NCBI RefSeq assembly: GCF_018320785.1
Contig: NC_054869.1
Span: 16,440,698-16,504,697 of the forward strand
Source of the DNA: Cheilinus undulatus
Taxonomy: Eukaryota; Chordata; Actinopteri; Labriformes; Labridae
Direction of reading: 5' to 3'
DNA length: 64,000 nt
Shown one piece after another: positions 32,301-42,060 of the stretch. Numbering within the stretch: the stretch's first letter is position 1; each line of letters begins with the position of its first letter. The position numbers and the translations under genes were made by a program. Below the pieces are notes generated by a model. That model saw only the letters and a program-made list of their open reading frames with translations, was not told the origin of the DNA and ran no database searches.

Positions 32301-35300
32301 GAGGCTGCCATGTAAAATGTCCATCTGTGCAAGATAATCCCATACATTGATGTTCATATATACACTTCAATGACACACTATATGGAAAAAAGTGTTTGAC
32401 CACACCTGTTAGCTACTGAACTCAGGTGTTTCAATCAGACCCACGATGAAACCCATGATCATTTTGTTAAGAGATGACCAACAACCGCTGCAGTCTGTGA
32501 AAGATCTGGAGCAGCCTTGGAATTAGCTGAATAACTTTGTACGTACTTTTCTTTGCCACAGTGATTAAATCTGATAAATGAGAGGAAACCTGGTGTTCAT
32601 TATCAATCAAAACTATCACAACACAACGTGGAAGCCCACTGGTCATAGAAGCACAATGGCTGCACAGGCAGAGTGCATGTAGGCAGGCAGGTAAGGTATT
32701 CACTCATTTACTGCCACGTTTTTCCTCATTTTCCAGTGAGACCATTTGATTTATTGACTACTGCTGTGCAGAAAGAGCAGTCTGTGTGAGATTATTCTTC
32801 TCAAACTATCACCTAATGCAATCACTTGGTGTCATTGAAGTTGATAGTTTTTAAGTGTGTTTGTCTTTATTTTAGTGTAGAAAAGTAAAAGAAAATGTAC
32901 AAAACAAATGCAACCAATTTGTGAAATATGAAGCAAGTTAAAGCAGGCAGAGTTAAAATAAAAGGCGTATTTTGAGACTTTTGGCCATTTGTAGGCTGCA
33001 GAACTTATACAAAAATACACAATATTGAGTTAATATGACTCAATGAACTTACAGTATACATGTTAGCAAACAGCAGTCTGCTTCTGTCTTTCAGATAATC
33101 ATTAATATTCCACCTAAAAATTAAGCCTCTGCCCTCCTCTTCAATTATTTTGATCTTCCCCAATTCTTCAAAAAATATCTGATGTTTTCATTACTTTGGT
33201 ATGATCACAGACTAGATTTTTCTGTCTGCAGTTCCAAATAGTGAGGAAGCATTTTGAGGTTTTTAACTGAAAACTACAATGCTGATTATGATGATATGTC
33301 AAAGCTCTGTGTTATGGAAAACTGCACCGTTAATGGGTTGATATCTGTGTTTATGAATATTAGTGAACCCTGTAGCTGCACGCAGTCATGTGATCCATTT
33401 TTCACATAAAAATACACCTTTAATGAGAGCTGTTACCAAATGAGGATCTGGCTTTTATGGATATGAAGGGGCGTAGTTGTGTACCCTACTGCTGCAATGT
33501 GGAGGTGTGCTGTTCACATGATATCGCCATTTGTTGTGGTTAAAATTGCAGCAGAGCACAGTTCCGACCACATCATGCCATGCAAATTCTTTAAACTTAA
33601 AAAAAGAATAAAAGGAAACAGCTGCACTGGGACCGGGGGAGTTCATGAATGACATTTCAACACCTTAAACTCAGTGGGTACCCCCCTGAGGCTATTCTTA
33701 CAATAAGCTGAGAATAACTTTCAAATGCCAAGGAGAACGAAGGACAATCTATAATGGTTACAGAACTGAAATAACTCACCTTTTCAAAATGATTGAAAAG
33801 ATTATATTCCCACCGTGTAGATTACTCTCAATAAAAAATAACAATAGCAAACTCATATAGATACGATACGTTACGATATGATACAATATGAAACGATATG
33901 AAACAATACAATACAATACGATACGATACGATACGATACAATACGATACAATACGATACGATACGATGCGATGCGATATTGTCTCTTTGGGGAAATCTGT
34001 TTTGGACCTCTCACATACAATTGCCACCACCACACTATTAAGTTTAGAGCAACAGGAGAAACAACAGTCCATATGTACATGGATTAGCACATACCATTGT
34101 GTTATGAGTGATCCAGCTCTGCATACTGGATATAAGATCCAGTCCTGATGATTCACTTGTGCTACAGTAGTGTGCAGCCTGATGTCAGAATATATAAGGA
34201 AGCATTGGTAGGCTGAGGTTTTTGCTCATTTCCCAGTCTGGAAAGGCCTTCAGCCAAATGGCAGAAGCTATATTTACGAGCATGAGACCATGGATTAAAT
34301 AAAACCCCTGAGGGAAATACGTGGGCTATGCCGTATCTCACATTATCTACTTGAATCTCCTTCTCATAATCCTTCCATACCGGCATGAGCACACACAATA
34401 GCGAATGGTTGTCGAGTTGGATGAATTCCCTTAAGCCATCACTTCATAAAGCTGCATGGTTCCAAAAGAGGACCATCATATGAGGTCTAACGCTGATGTG
34501 ACGGCTTACTTTTCATCACACAGGTATTGTGATGAAGAGATCTCACTCCTGGCAGAGAGAGACTTCTTTCACTGATCTGTGTTTGAAATTTAGGAGGTCT
34601 GGATTCTTTTGTTTACGGACAGCAGAGATCTGGAGGCTGTCAGAGATGTGAAAGATTTATGGATGCTATTTTTAGAGCCTCTACCTGGCTGGCAGAGTCA
34701 AAGCATTTACTACGCTGCTCAAGAGACCGCATCGTTCGTCTGAATGATTGTAACCTCAGTGTGCTCCCACAGAGGAGCAATTCAATTAACATGATCCAAC
34801 TATTAAGTTTCCCAGCACTTAAAAACCTGGTCATCAATGAATGGATCCATGAAATGAATTAATGCATGGGTAGAATAGCTTTCTAAAGTGGTCTATCTCA
34901 TACATGTGAGTGCAGGTGATCAAATATAACAGCTTCTTTTAACAGTTTAAAATCTTAAGAGGAAAAAAAATGATAAAAAAAAATAGACTATCAGCCCTAG
35001 CATGTATCCTTTGTCTTCTAAAAGAATGTCGGCAAGTGAAGAAATATAGGTATTTCTTTGTAATCAAGAGTTAGTTGAAAAAAAAAATCATGGCCATATT
35101 TGTCAGAAAATCAGTTTTGAGTCTTTAGGAAGTTAGCTTAGCATACAGACAGGATACAGACGGGAAAACTAGAAGGACTCTTTCTAAATCTGGCAATCAG
35201 CTTCTTAAAAGCTAAGGAAATCTTGGATATTACTTTTACTGAGTATTACAAACAGCTTGGCATGTTAATTTAGGCAGTTTTCATTTTTCTTTGTTCACAA

Positions 35301-38300
35301 TCATGTCACCTACCCATTTCAGATTTCTTGTCTTCATGCTAAGCTAACAAGCTACCTAGCAAGCTTTTGTTTATAGCGACAAGTTTTTAATGCAGGCATG
35401 TATGGTGTCAATCTATTTGTCTTACCCTCACCAATAAAGAGAATTTAAGTATTTCTAAATGTGGGCAGCTGTGACTTAAGGAGAGAAAAATGCTTGTCAG
35501 GAAGTCAGAGAATCTGCCATCAGTGTGTGAGAATGAGTGAGTTACGTAGATTACTGTAGATGGGTAGGTTAGCTGCCTCTTCCATCACTATGAATAATGA
35601 TAATGTGGCATGAGCCTTGTTACCTCCGCCAAGGAGGTTATGTGATCGGGAACGTTTGTTTGTTAGTTTGTTAGCAACATAACTCAAAAACTTATGGACT
35701 GATTTTGATGAAATGTTCAGGAAATGACACAAATGGTATAAGGAAGAACTGATTAGATTTTGGGAATGATCTGGATCACCGTCTGGATCCAGGAATTTTT
35801 TTCAAGGATTCTTACTATTGGGAGATAGGGCTAATAGTGGAGGTCTGCGCTCTATGAGTGCTTTTCTAGCTTAGACAATGTATTAACAGTGATTTATGTC
35901 CATTTTTGGCATTTGAGCACCAAGTGGTAATCTTTAATGCTTTATCTGGGTATATCTTGAGAATGTTTTGATATCCAATAGCTAAGACTGCATTCCAGAG
36001 GTGATCTGGGATGCCTTCATCTGGACCGGGTTGGTTACGTAGATGCAACGTGCACTGGCATGCATACAGACCACTCTATCAACTAGTGTGGTCTGCAGTA
36101 TTCTGCTAGAATTTTTATTCATTTCAGCTCAGTTAAAGGAGCTGGTCATTCATCCCCCAAACAGTTCATCATTTGTTCCCACTATGTCTTTAAAACAACA
36201 GCAAAAATGGAAAAAAATGACTGTCCCACAAATGGGCACTGGCTTCCATCACGCACAAAAAGAAACCGCTAGAACCAGCTCATCTGCGAAGGAGACGTCA
36301 CAACTTCTTGATAAGTTGTCGCCTCATGTCATTTCAGTTTAACCAGCTCTCTGAGAGATTTTGTTGCTTGTCATCATATCCTCTAGAAGCACAATTAATA
36401 ACATGAGGATGAAAAGCTGTTAAAGAGGCCCCACTTTCAGTTAATTCACCTACATTCATTTGTACTGCAAGCAGCTTCTTAGCACACAATATTTAGGATT
36501 ACCAAGCCATGGTAAGAGAGCCACAGAAATGATATATGGGCTGTTGTTTTTATAGTTGGTAGGTAATCTAAATCCACTGCCAAGCTGTCACTGAAGATGT
36601 ATTGTCGATGCATACTATGGATGCACATACTAAAGTGCAGTCATTTGGTATCCAGTTATCCAAATCGCATTGCTAAAGCAACATGTAAACAGGAAAATGG
36701 ACTGGATGTGTGACAGAAAGATGAGAAAGGTGTTTATAAGTGCAGTCCGTTTACCTAGACGTTCACTGTGTAATTAGATAAGGGTGGGATGAAATATTGA
36801 AACAGCATAATATCATTGTCCTTACTTGTGTGATACAATAATCAAATCGTTTTAGCCCAATATGATAATATGTTAAAAAGATAAGGCTCTCTAAATGGAT
36901 TTCCTGCAAGTTTGGCTCACTGCATCACTTCTTCTTGATTACTTAAGGCTTATGTCATGAATGACAGTCACATGAATGAAATTAATTGGCCAAAAAAAAA
37001 AAAAAAAAAAAACAGCAGGATGTAAGAAAAAGGAAGACAACAGGTTAATGTTGGACATCAGTGAAAAGAAGTGACGTGATGAAGCATGATACTGTGAAAG
37101 TGTCATTGAACTGCAGTAAACATAATCCTTTAACCCTGCAATTTGACTTTTAAGAGGCGTTTTGTATTCTTTAGTTAATGGGATAGTATGATTTAACATT
37201 ACACAATTGTCTTGTAACATAACTTTTGCAAAACCATTGTACAATTTTATTTTTGTTGTTGTTCATTGAATTGTGAATTGCAGCGTGAATAATAATGTGT
37301 ACCATATCATCTCATATTAAATCATTATAGTGTTTCATATTGTGCATTTTATTGTACTATATTGTATCATGCATCATACTTTGTAGCCAAATGTGTATCC
37401 TATCATGTTTCATATTGTATTGTATCGTACGTTTCCTTTCCTTTTTGTTTGTATTGTTTCATACTGTATCGTATTGTATCATACTGTATTGTATCGTATC
37501 ATACTATATCTTTCGTATCGTTTAGTAGTGCAGCGTACCCTACCGTATCAGAATGTATTGTATCGTATTGTTACGTATTGTACCTTATAATACCATACCG
37601 TGCTGTTGTATTGTATTTTGTATTTATAGTTACAAACTGTATAGCTGGCCATTTTGTATCATATTGTACCACTTCATTTGTATCTTTTTGACCTGTATTA
37701 TAGCATACCTAGAGTTCTGTTTCATTTTGTATCGTATTGTATCGTATTACATGGTGCTGTATCATATTGAACCGTACCTTATCAAATCCTACCATATCGT
37801 ATCGTATTGTATTGTATTCTGTCGTATGGTATGTTATGGTATGGCATCGTATCAGATGCTATCCTATCGTATCCTGTCATATCATATGTTTTGTATCCTA
37901 CTGTATCATACTGTATTCTTATCATGTATTGCATCTCTATTTTGTTCCCTTTTATTGTACATATATATAACATATTATATCATTTATTGCATTGCACCGT
38001 CTATCCGGATGTGTATTCTATCATGTTTCTTGTCATGTATCGCATCATGCGCCTTGAATGTCCATGTGATTTGCACTCCTATATTAAATAATGAAAAGTG
38101 ATGTCATCATCGACACCTACTCAGTTTTTCTCAGTAACTGGTGCTTTAATTCAATCATCCCTCCAGCTCCTACACATTAAACACTACTCACCAATGGGTA
38201 GCACCAGGAAAAAGGGCAGCCAGCACAACACGAAGCAGCCAACCACGATGCCCAGGGTCTTGGCGGCCTTCTTCTCTCTGGAGAACTTAAGAAGTCTCAG

Positions 38301-39089
38301 GGCAAAATGTGTGCGACAGCGAAGGGCCTCGTCCTCTGACACGGTCGTGTTTCCTCTGTGTATTCTGAGTATTACATGTTCTGAATCTGCCTTCTCTGTC
38401 TTTTGGCCCTCCCTCAGGCCCTGGCTCTCCCTGTGAGCAACCACATAAACCCGACAGTACATGACCAGTATGATGGCCAGGGGGAGGTAGAAGGAGCCCA
38501 CAGCTGAGAAGATGGCGTAGCCCGGCTCCTCTGTGATCTTGCAGATTGACTCGTCCTCAGGCGCCGGCTCTTTCCAGCCAAACAGCGGTCCGATAGATAT
38601 GATGATGGACAGGACCCAGAGCAGCAACACTGCCAGCAGCGCCCTGCGTTTTGTCATTATAGTAGGGTATCGCAGAGGGTAACTGACTCCAATGTAGCGG
38701 TCAACAGAGATCACACAGAGGCTCATGATGGAAGCAGTGCAGCAGCACACGTCCACAGCTGCCCAAACATTGCAAAAAACCCGTCCAAACATCCAGCGGT
38801 CCACAATCTCCAAAATGGCAGAGAAAGGTAGTACAGTGGAGCTTATCAGCAAGTCTGCCACTGCCAAATTAACTATGAAATAATGTGTAACAGTCCGTAA
38901 GTGTCGATGACACACAACAGAAAGGATCACCAGGATGTTTCCAACAACTCCAAAAACAATAAGGACACTGAGCACAGGGCCTAAAACCACAGCTTTGACC
39001 ACATTGAGCTCTGGCACCAAAGCCTGGCTGCAGTTGGAGCAGTTCTGTGTCGGAGGAGCAGGGGTCATATTGTCCAGCACAGGAACCAT
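20396..39089 (-). CDS. adra1a: Alpha-1A adrenergic receptor, two coding exons
   Basis: Plasma-membrane class A GPCR that binds noradrenaline/adrenaline and couples to Gq. Exon 1 is 39089-38192 (299 codons plus one base) and exon 2 is 20940-20396 (stop TAG); joined in frame they give 480 residues, against 466 in human ADRA1A. N-glycosylation sequons lie near the N terminus (NMT, two NCS). TM3 has the amine-binding Asp (WAAVDVCCC) and the DRY motif in [18 protein letters not shown]5 has paired serines ([11 protein letters not shown]), TM6 has CWLPFF, and TM7 has NPIIYP in exon 2. The ECL2 segment [11 protein letters not shown] and the C-terminal [18 protein letters not shown] fit the alpha-1A subtype over 1B or 1D. 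The intron splits the LPIG/S motif after TM6, the conserved alpha-1 position. Donor GTGAG (38191-38187) and acceptor CAG (20943-20941) are canonical. DPYSL2 is also adjacent in human. The a or b teleost copy is not resolved. Confidence 0.97.
21290..21745 (+). mobile_element. Copy 3 of the dispersed repeat family, with helicase-like remnant
   Basis: A 62-codon frame (21303-21491) contains [14 protein letters not shown] followed by [11 protein letters not shown]. This resembles the Q-motif region and Walker A (LPTGFGKS type) of RecQ-like SF2 helicases, with the catalytic GKS lost. The copy ends in the family terminus, CTGGCATGTTGGGTTA. Plus-strand orientation, in the adra1a intron. That this is a captured or ancestral helicase domain is an inference from the motif only. 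Confidence 0.5.
24027..24175 (+). mobile_element. tRNA-derived SINE
   Basis: The head looks like a tRNA, with A box TAGCTCAGAGG (24032-24042) and B box GGATCAATTCC (24088-24098) at normal spacing. A pyrimidine-rich body follows (CCCCCACTCTCTCTCCCC). It is not a functional tRNA: the acceptor stem does not pair and no anticodon arm is clear. Confidence 0.65.
24176..24343 (-). mobile_element. tRNA-derived SINE, opposite strand, with conserved fish tail
   Basis: Minus-strand head with A-box-like TGCTCAGTGG (24337-24328) and B box GGTTCAAGTCC (24298-24288). The 3' tail has the widespread fish motif GCTTTGGATAAAA, then CTACTAAATGAATG, ending near 24176. It lies tail to tail with the plus-strand SINE at 24027. 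Confidence 0.7.
25177..26210 (-). repeat. Left arm of a 1-kb inverted repeat (Tc1-like 3' end)
   Basis: Nearly identical, in reverse, to 30990-31977. The inner 120 bp (26210-26090, minus strand) encode the end of a Tc1-like transposase (NRLVTSM-type then QAVVAVYG-type words, decayed). The outer 900 bp are 3' non-coding and include a 69-codon chance frame present in both arms. Homology begins sharply at CAGCAAGTTATAAAAAGACA. Confidence 0.85.
26660..26810 (+). repeat. Fish interspersed repeat fragment
   Basis: Contains a CAATGTGTCCTCTGGCAAGA stretch and a following GGAGTGTGAATCTGAATAG stretch. These are degraded forms of a common fish dispersed repeat, recognised by pattern only. Confidence 0.35.
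26812..27291 (+). mobile_element. LINE 3'-terminal fragment
   Basis: Same family as 4193-4706. The frame at 26836-27258 reads [16 protein letters not shown], then [20 protein letters not shown], a deletion through the RWLGH/PPGRLP region, and a C terminus [20 protein letters not shown]. It ends near a short GATGGATGG tail. Dead and 5'-truncated, it lies between the two arms of the inverted repeat. Confidence 0.75.
27970..29366 (+). mobile_element. Tc1-like DNA transposon, full length but inactive
   Basis: Bounded by TA and inverted ends: TACACTATATTGCCAAAAGT at the left (27970) and the complement of a closely similar sequence at the right (to 29366). The plus-strand transposase begins near 28432: [20 protein letters not shown] is a Tc1-type N-terminal helix-turn-helix, followed by [21 protein letters not shown] stop follows the GRPR hook at about 28619, and internal deletions remove blocks around the catalytic residues, although [20 protein letters not shown] is still readable. 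A 319-bp foreign insert sits at 27999-28317 inside the left end. The element lies between the 1-kb inverted arms. Confidence 0.9.
27999..28317 (-). mobile_element. Copy 4 of the dispersed repeat family, nested in Tc1
   Basis: Starts TAACCTGACACGCCAGATGG, the family terminus seen in reverse at the ends of copies 1-3. It shares further words with the 41091 copy, such as CTGTCACATC and CAAATCAGAGCAAC. It is flanked by an exact 9-bp direct repeat ATTCACTCA (27990-27998 and 28317-28325, the last overlapping the insert edge by one base), so the true duplication is 8 or 9 bp. It is therefore younger than the Tc1 host. Confidence 0.75.
30690..31090 (+). pseudogene. Tc1-like transposase C-terminal remnant
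   Basis: Readable blocks in shifting frames: [17 protein letters not shown], then [20 protein letters not shown], then decayed words matching the [17 protein letters not shown] stretch. In active Tc1 transposases the PIEH glutamate is the last catalytic acid; here it is Lys (PIKH). That change, the stops and the missing 5' part make it inactive. It runs into the right arm of the inverted repeat. Confidence 0.7.
30990..31977 (+). repeat. Right arm of the 1-kb inverted repeat
   Basis: Reverse-complement match to 25177-26210 with small indels and scattered substitutions. Its outer edge is the complement of CAGCAAGTTATAAAAAGACA. Its inner part is the end of a Tc1-like transposase. The spacer between the arms is about 4.8 kb. 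Both arms look like truncated copies of one Tc1-like element in opposite orientation. Confidence 0.85.
32205..32365 (+). repeat. Fish interspersed repeat fragment
   Basis: Contains AAAGCACTTTTCTCGTTATC, then CACTCAAAGACCACC, and GGAGGCTGCCATGTAAAATG. This is a decayed form of the dispersed fish repeat with an AAGCGCTTTACA-like core. Class not assigned. Confidence 0.4.
32372..32690 (+). mobile_element. Tc1-like 5'-end fragment
   Basis: Begins with ACACTATATGGAAAAAAGTG, close to the ACACTATATGGACAAAAGTA terminus of fish Tc1-like elements. AT-rich 5' sequence follows, then a decayed piece ending with GTGGAAGCCCACTGGTCATA. The far end is missing. Confidence 0.5.
33861..33976. repeat. Pentanucleotide (ATACG)n satellite tract
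   Basis: About 115 bp of ATACG-type pentamers with ATACA and ATATG variants, in the adra1a intron. It is the complement of the unit in the larger tract at 37290-38060. Confidence 0.9.
35625..35860. repeat. Conserved interspersed repeat with CCTCCGCCAAGGAGG start
   Basis: Starts ACCTCCGCCAAGGAGGTTAT, a short palindrome. It continues with AAAACTTATGGACTGATTTT and GATCACCGTCTGGATCCAGG and ends with GGAGGTCTGCGCTCTATGAG. I recognise this as a repeat found in many animals including fish, but I cannot give its class. No coding capacity. Confidence 0.6.
37290..38060. repeat. Long diverged pentanucleotide (GTATC/GTATT)n tract
   Basis: About 770 bp of GTATC, GTATT and related pentamers with interruptions, just inside the adra1a intron beyond exon 1's donor. 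It produces several long chance frames of repeating Ser-Tyr-Ile/Arg-Val composition; none is a gene. Orientation is opposite to the tract at 33861-33976. Confidence 0.9.
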
Positions 39090-39631
39090 CTGTTCAAATA
39101 CTTAGCTAATGCTTGACACTGTCCCGAGCAGCAAAAACACACTGAAATGCACACTCCGGCTTTGTAAGTTCACTACTGGAGTTAAAGGACATCAGGGCAT
39201 TCTAATAAAAGCTATTAGAGTAATGATCACATTAAGTCGGCCTTGTCACATCATAATTTGAATGATGATGCCGCTAGCAAATGAGCCATTATGTTGGCAA
39301 TACATCAAGGAAAATAAAACAACGGGATGCACGCAGAATCCCTGACAGATATGTACAATATATGCAAACACAGCCTACTGCGCTGAAATCAGGTAATCCA
39401 TCTTGAAAATGTTGTTATGCACCTCGTTCGAAAGCACCGTTTGAAATGCATTTTAGATGTTATACACAGATAGGTGTGCACATCTGGGGAATTTTTGCAT
39501 ATTTTCCAAACAAAGATCTGCAGTGTGGGAACAAAAAGTCAATATGCTTTTCTTAAACAAGCCTTGAAGTGAGGTGGTGTTCAGGGTAAGATGGCAGGTG
39601 GCTCGTCTTCTACAGCGGCAGTAACCGGCAT
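39090..39631 (-). other. adra1a: Probable adra1a 5'UTR within coding exon 1
   Basis: Upstream of the start codon a strong minus-strand acceptor is present: a pyrimidine tract (TCTTTCTTTCTTTTCACAG) ends at 39632 and an exon would begin at 39631. If used, exon 1 carries about 540 bases of 5'UTR. Inferred from the splice signal only. Confidence 0.45.
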
Positions 39632-40477
39632 CTGTGAAAAGAAAGAAAGACAAAATATGCTTTGAGAAAACTGACAGATACAGTACATCCCTCACAGCGA
39701 AACACAACAAAGAGTCATCCTTTTCTCTTTATTGTTTCATTGTTTGACTTTTTTCCTTTACCGCCTCACCACGACTCAAATCTATCAGCACTGTAAACAC
39801 TGTCTGAGTCGCAGTTTTTTTCAGATCAATGTGACTACAGTCTCATCTTATCGACTGAACATAATGTAAGGGTGAGAACCAAAGAAATTGATATCAGAGG
39901 ACGACCAACCGTCTGCACTACTGGATCATTTGGGGCACATTGTTCAATAAAAAGTGACATTCTGGCTGCCATTTCATGCTGCTACATAATCTTCTTCCAA
40001 GGTGCACGGACATATAAGGCAGACCGGGCTCTTGGTCTTTCTCTAAACAAATCTATATGCCAGTGTGACCTCCATATAGACAGAGTTCAAAGTAATACAT
40101 AGTGCAATGGCCTGGCATTCACTGATGTGTGTAACATGCAGTCAGGGCTAGTTTTATTGAGCCTTTAATCCTCAATGGTTTGAAAGGAGACGAAAACCTA
40201 TGCAGTAGTACTGTTGATCAGTTAAGGTCCAAATTGTCATTTTAGCACAAAGTACTGAAATTTTACAGTTTGAGTCAAAATATGCATGGCAACTGCCATC
40301 GACAGGTCATATTCATCTATTGCAACTGAGAGTTTGGGGAAAATTTCTTGGCTTATCTGGTGCTAAGTGGCATATTTGGTTGTTTTTACCGCCAACTCCC
40401 CCCCGACCGTTGACTTTACACATAGCAGCTTACAAGTGAAATTCGTGACCCAACTAGTCGGAGATGTTCTATGACAC

Positions 40478-40863
40478 TCTAGGATTGTGGGTAATGTTGT
40501 GTGGTTGTCTAAGATTGTGAATAAATCATGCCTTTTGTACAACAAGATTGCCTTCATCTTCTAAATGACCGTATCCCTTCATTTTGTGTCCATTAAATTC
40601 ACTATTAGCATTACAACCGGACAGAATGTGTCAAGACATGATCAGCCAATCAGAGACGTCACTGTAACACTCTAGGATTGTGGGTAATGTAGCGTGGTTA
40701 CCTGAGAATGTGAGTAAACCATGCCTTTCGTAAAACAAGATTGCTTTCATCTTCTTCATGGCCATATTTCTTCATTTTATGACCATTAAATTCACTATTA
40801 GAATTACAACTGGACAGTATGCGTAAAGGCACAATCAGCCAATCAGAGATGTCATTGTAACAC
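40478..40863. repeat. Tandem duplication, two 193-bp units
   Basis: Units 40478-40670 and 40671-40863 both start TCTAGGATTGTGGGTAATGT (one mismatch in the first) and end near CAATCAGAGA then a GTAACAC. They are diverged but align end to end. Nothing suggests coding. Confidence 0.85.
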
Positions 40864-41090
40864 AAAATGTGTCTTCTACATGATCATATATTATGGTTTC
40901 ACATTCATGTAGCTCATGGTTAGTCTTCCATAAATGTTTATGACATTACGGCTGATAATCAAATCTAAAAAGCAGGGACAGCAGGAAGTAGGGAGTGGGC
41001 GTGTCTAATTCCCTGCTGTCTGGTTTCACAGATTGATTACCCTAAACCAAAGCTATTTAGTTTAAGTTGAGCCAACTACCATATCACATT

Positions 41091-42060
41091 TAACCTAACA
41101 CTCCAGACAGACTATTCCATATATCTATTGCATGGATGTATTTCACATTCATCTAGGAAACCTCCTATACAAAGTGTTAAGGAAGGGTAGGACTTTTCAA
41201 ATTCATAACGGGCCAATCAGAGTGACGAGACAATATTAGGTAGTAGGCATGCACAGCTTCAGTGCTAACCTGAGCTGTCCAGGCTAGCGTAGTTTATGAA
41301 AAGCAGGGCTTTTTGATGGCTGAAATTCATGCAAAAACCTATCAGGAGATGTGCAAAAAAACATCTCTGTCAAGAGAAGCTTTCCGTGTGGCTCTTTGCT
41401 CTTGGTTTAATAAAGACAGGTGATCGAGGTCTGATAAAACTAGCACTATTCTATAGCTATATCAGAGCTAATCGTAGCTATCGCCTAAATCTCCTCAAAT
41501 GACGTTAATTGGTTTGAACTGTTTTCATGTCTTCCACCAGTGTTGTAGATTGGAGCTTTGCAAGATGGGTCTGCCTGATGACATACATGAAGTCTAGCAA
41601 ATCTATCTTCTTTGCAAGGTTAGCTCACTTTAGCTGCATACGAGGTAATCGTTACAGCGGAAGCAGCCATTGTGCACCGGCTTATTCTACAACTAAACTC
41701 CTCCCTTCACGATCACAAACTCATGCCGAACCAGACCAAGAGAAGAATAAAGACGTCTCTGCCAAGAGAAGCTTTTGATGTTGCTCTTGTTTTAATAAAG
41801 AAATGCGGTCCAGGTCCCATAAAACTAGCGCTATACTACAGCTACATCAGAGCTAATCGTAGCTACTGCCCTGTTATCCTTGAATGACTTTGATTGGTCT
41901 GAACTGTTTTCAGGTCTAGCACAACAATGTAGACTGGAGCTTTGCAATATGCTGATGAATGACATGCAGTCTGGTGAATCCATTTGCTTAGCAAGGTTAT
42001 TTCACATTAGCTCCACAATCAATGCACAGTTATTAGAGATGAGTGCTGACCGTACCATTT
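41091..42060 (-). mobile_element. Copy 5 of the dispersed repeat family, internally duplicated
   Basis: Left edge TAACCTAACACTCCAGACAG is the family terminus in reverse orientation. An internal block of about 280 bp is present twice at an offset of 392 bp (41361-41645 and 41753-42025), recognised by CAAGAGAAGCTTT, AAAACTAGC, CAGAGCTAATCGTAGCTA and GGAGCTTTGCAA in both. The block matches the helicase-like segment of the 21290 copy. The right edge is uncertain. Confidence 0.6.

Larger units (their letters stand above)
20941..38191 (-). other. adra1a: adra1a 17.25-kb intron
   Basis: Separates TM1-6 from TM7 and the tail. It is full of repeats listed individually: a dispersed-family copy (21290-21745), a SINE pair (24027-24343), an inverted-repeat pair (25177-31977) enclosing a LINE 3' end and a Tc1 element, a conserved repeat (35625-35860), and pentanucleotide tracts (33861-33976, 37290-38060). 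No exon of another gene was found. Stretches 21750-24020, 32700-33850 and 34000-35600 show only AT-rich sequence and weak MITE-like scraps. Confidence 0.9.

Noticed and set aside
37340-38101. Long overlapping open frames of up to 182 codons
   Set aside because: They come from the GTATC/GTATT pentamer repeat, which is open in several frames. The products are low-complexity Ser/Tyr/Ile/Val strings with no family resemblance.
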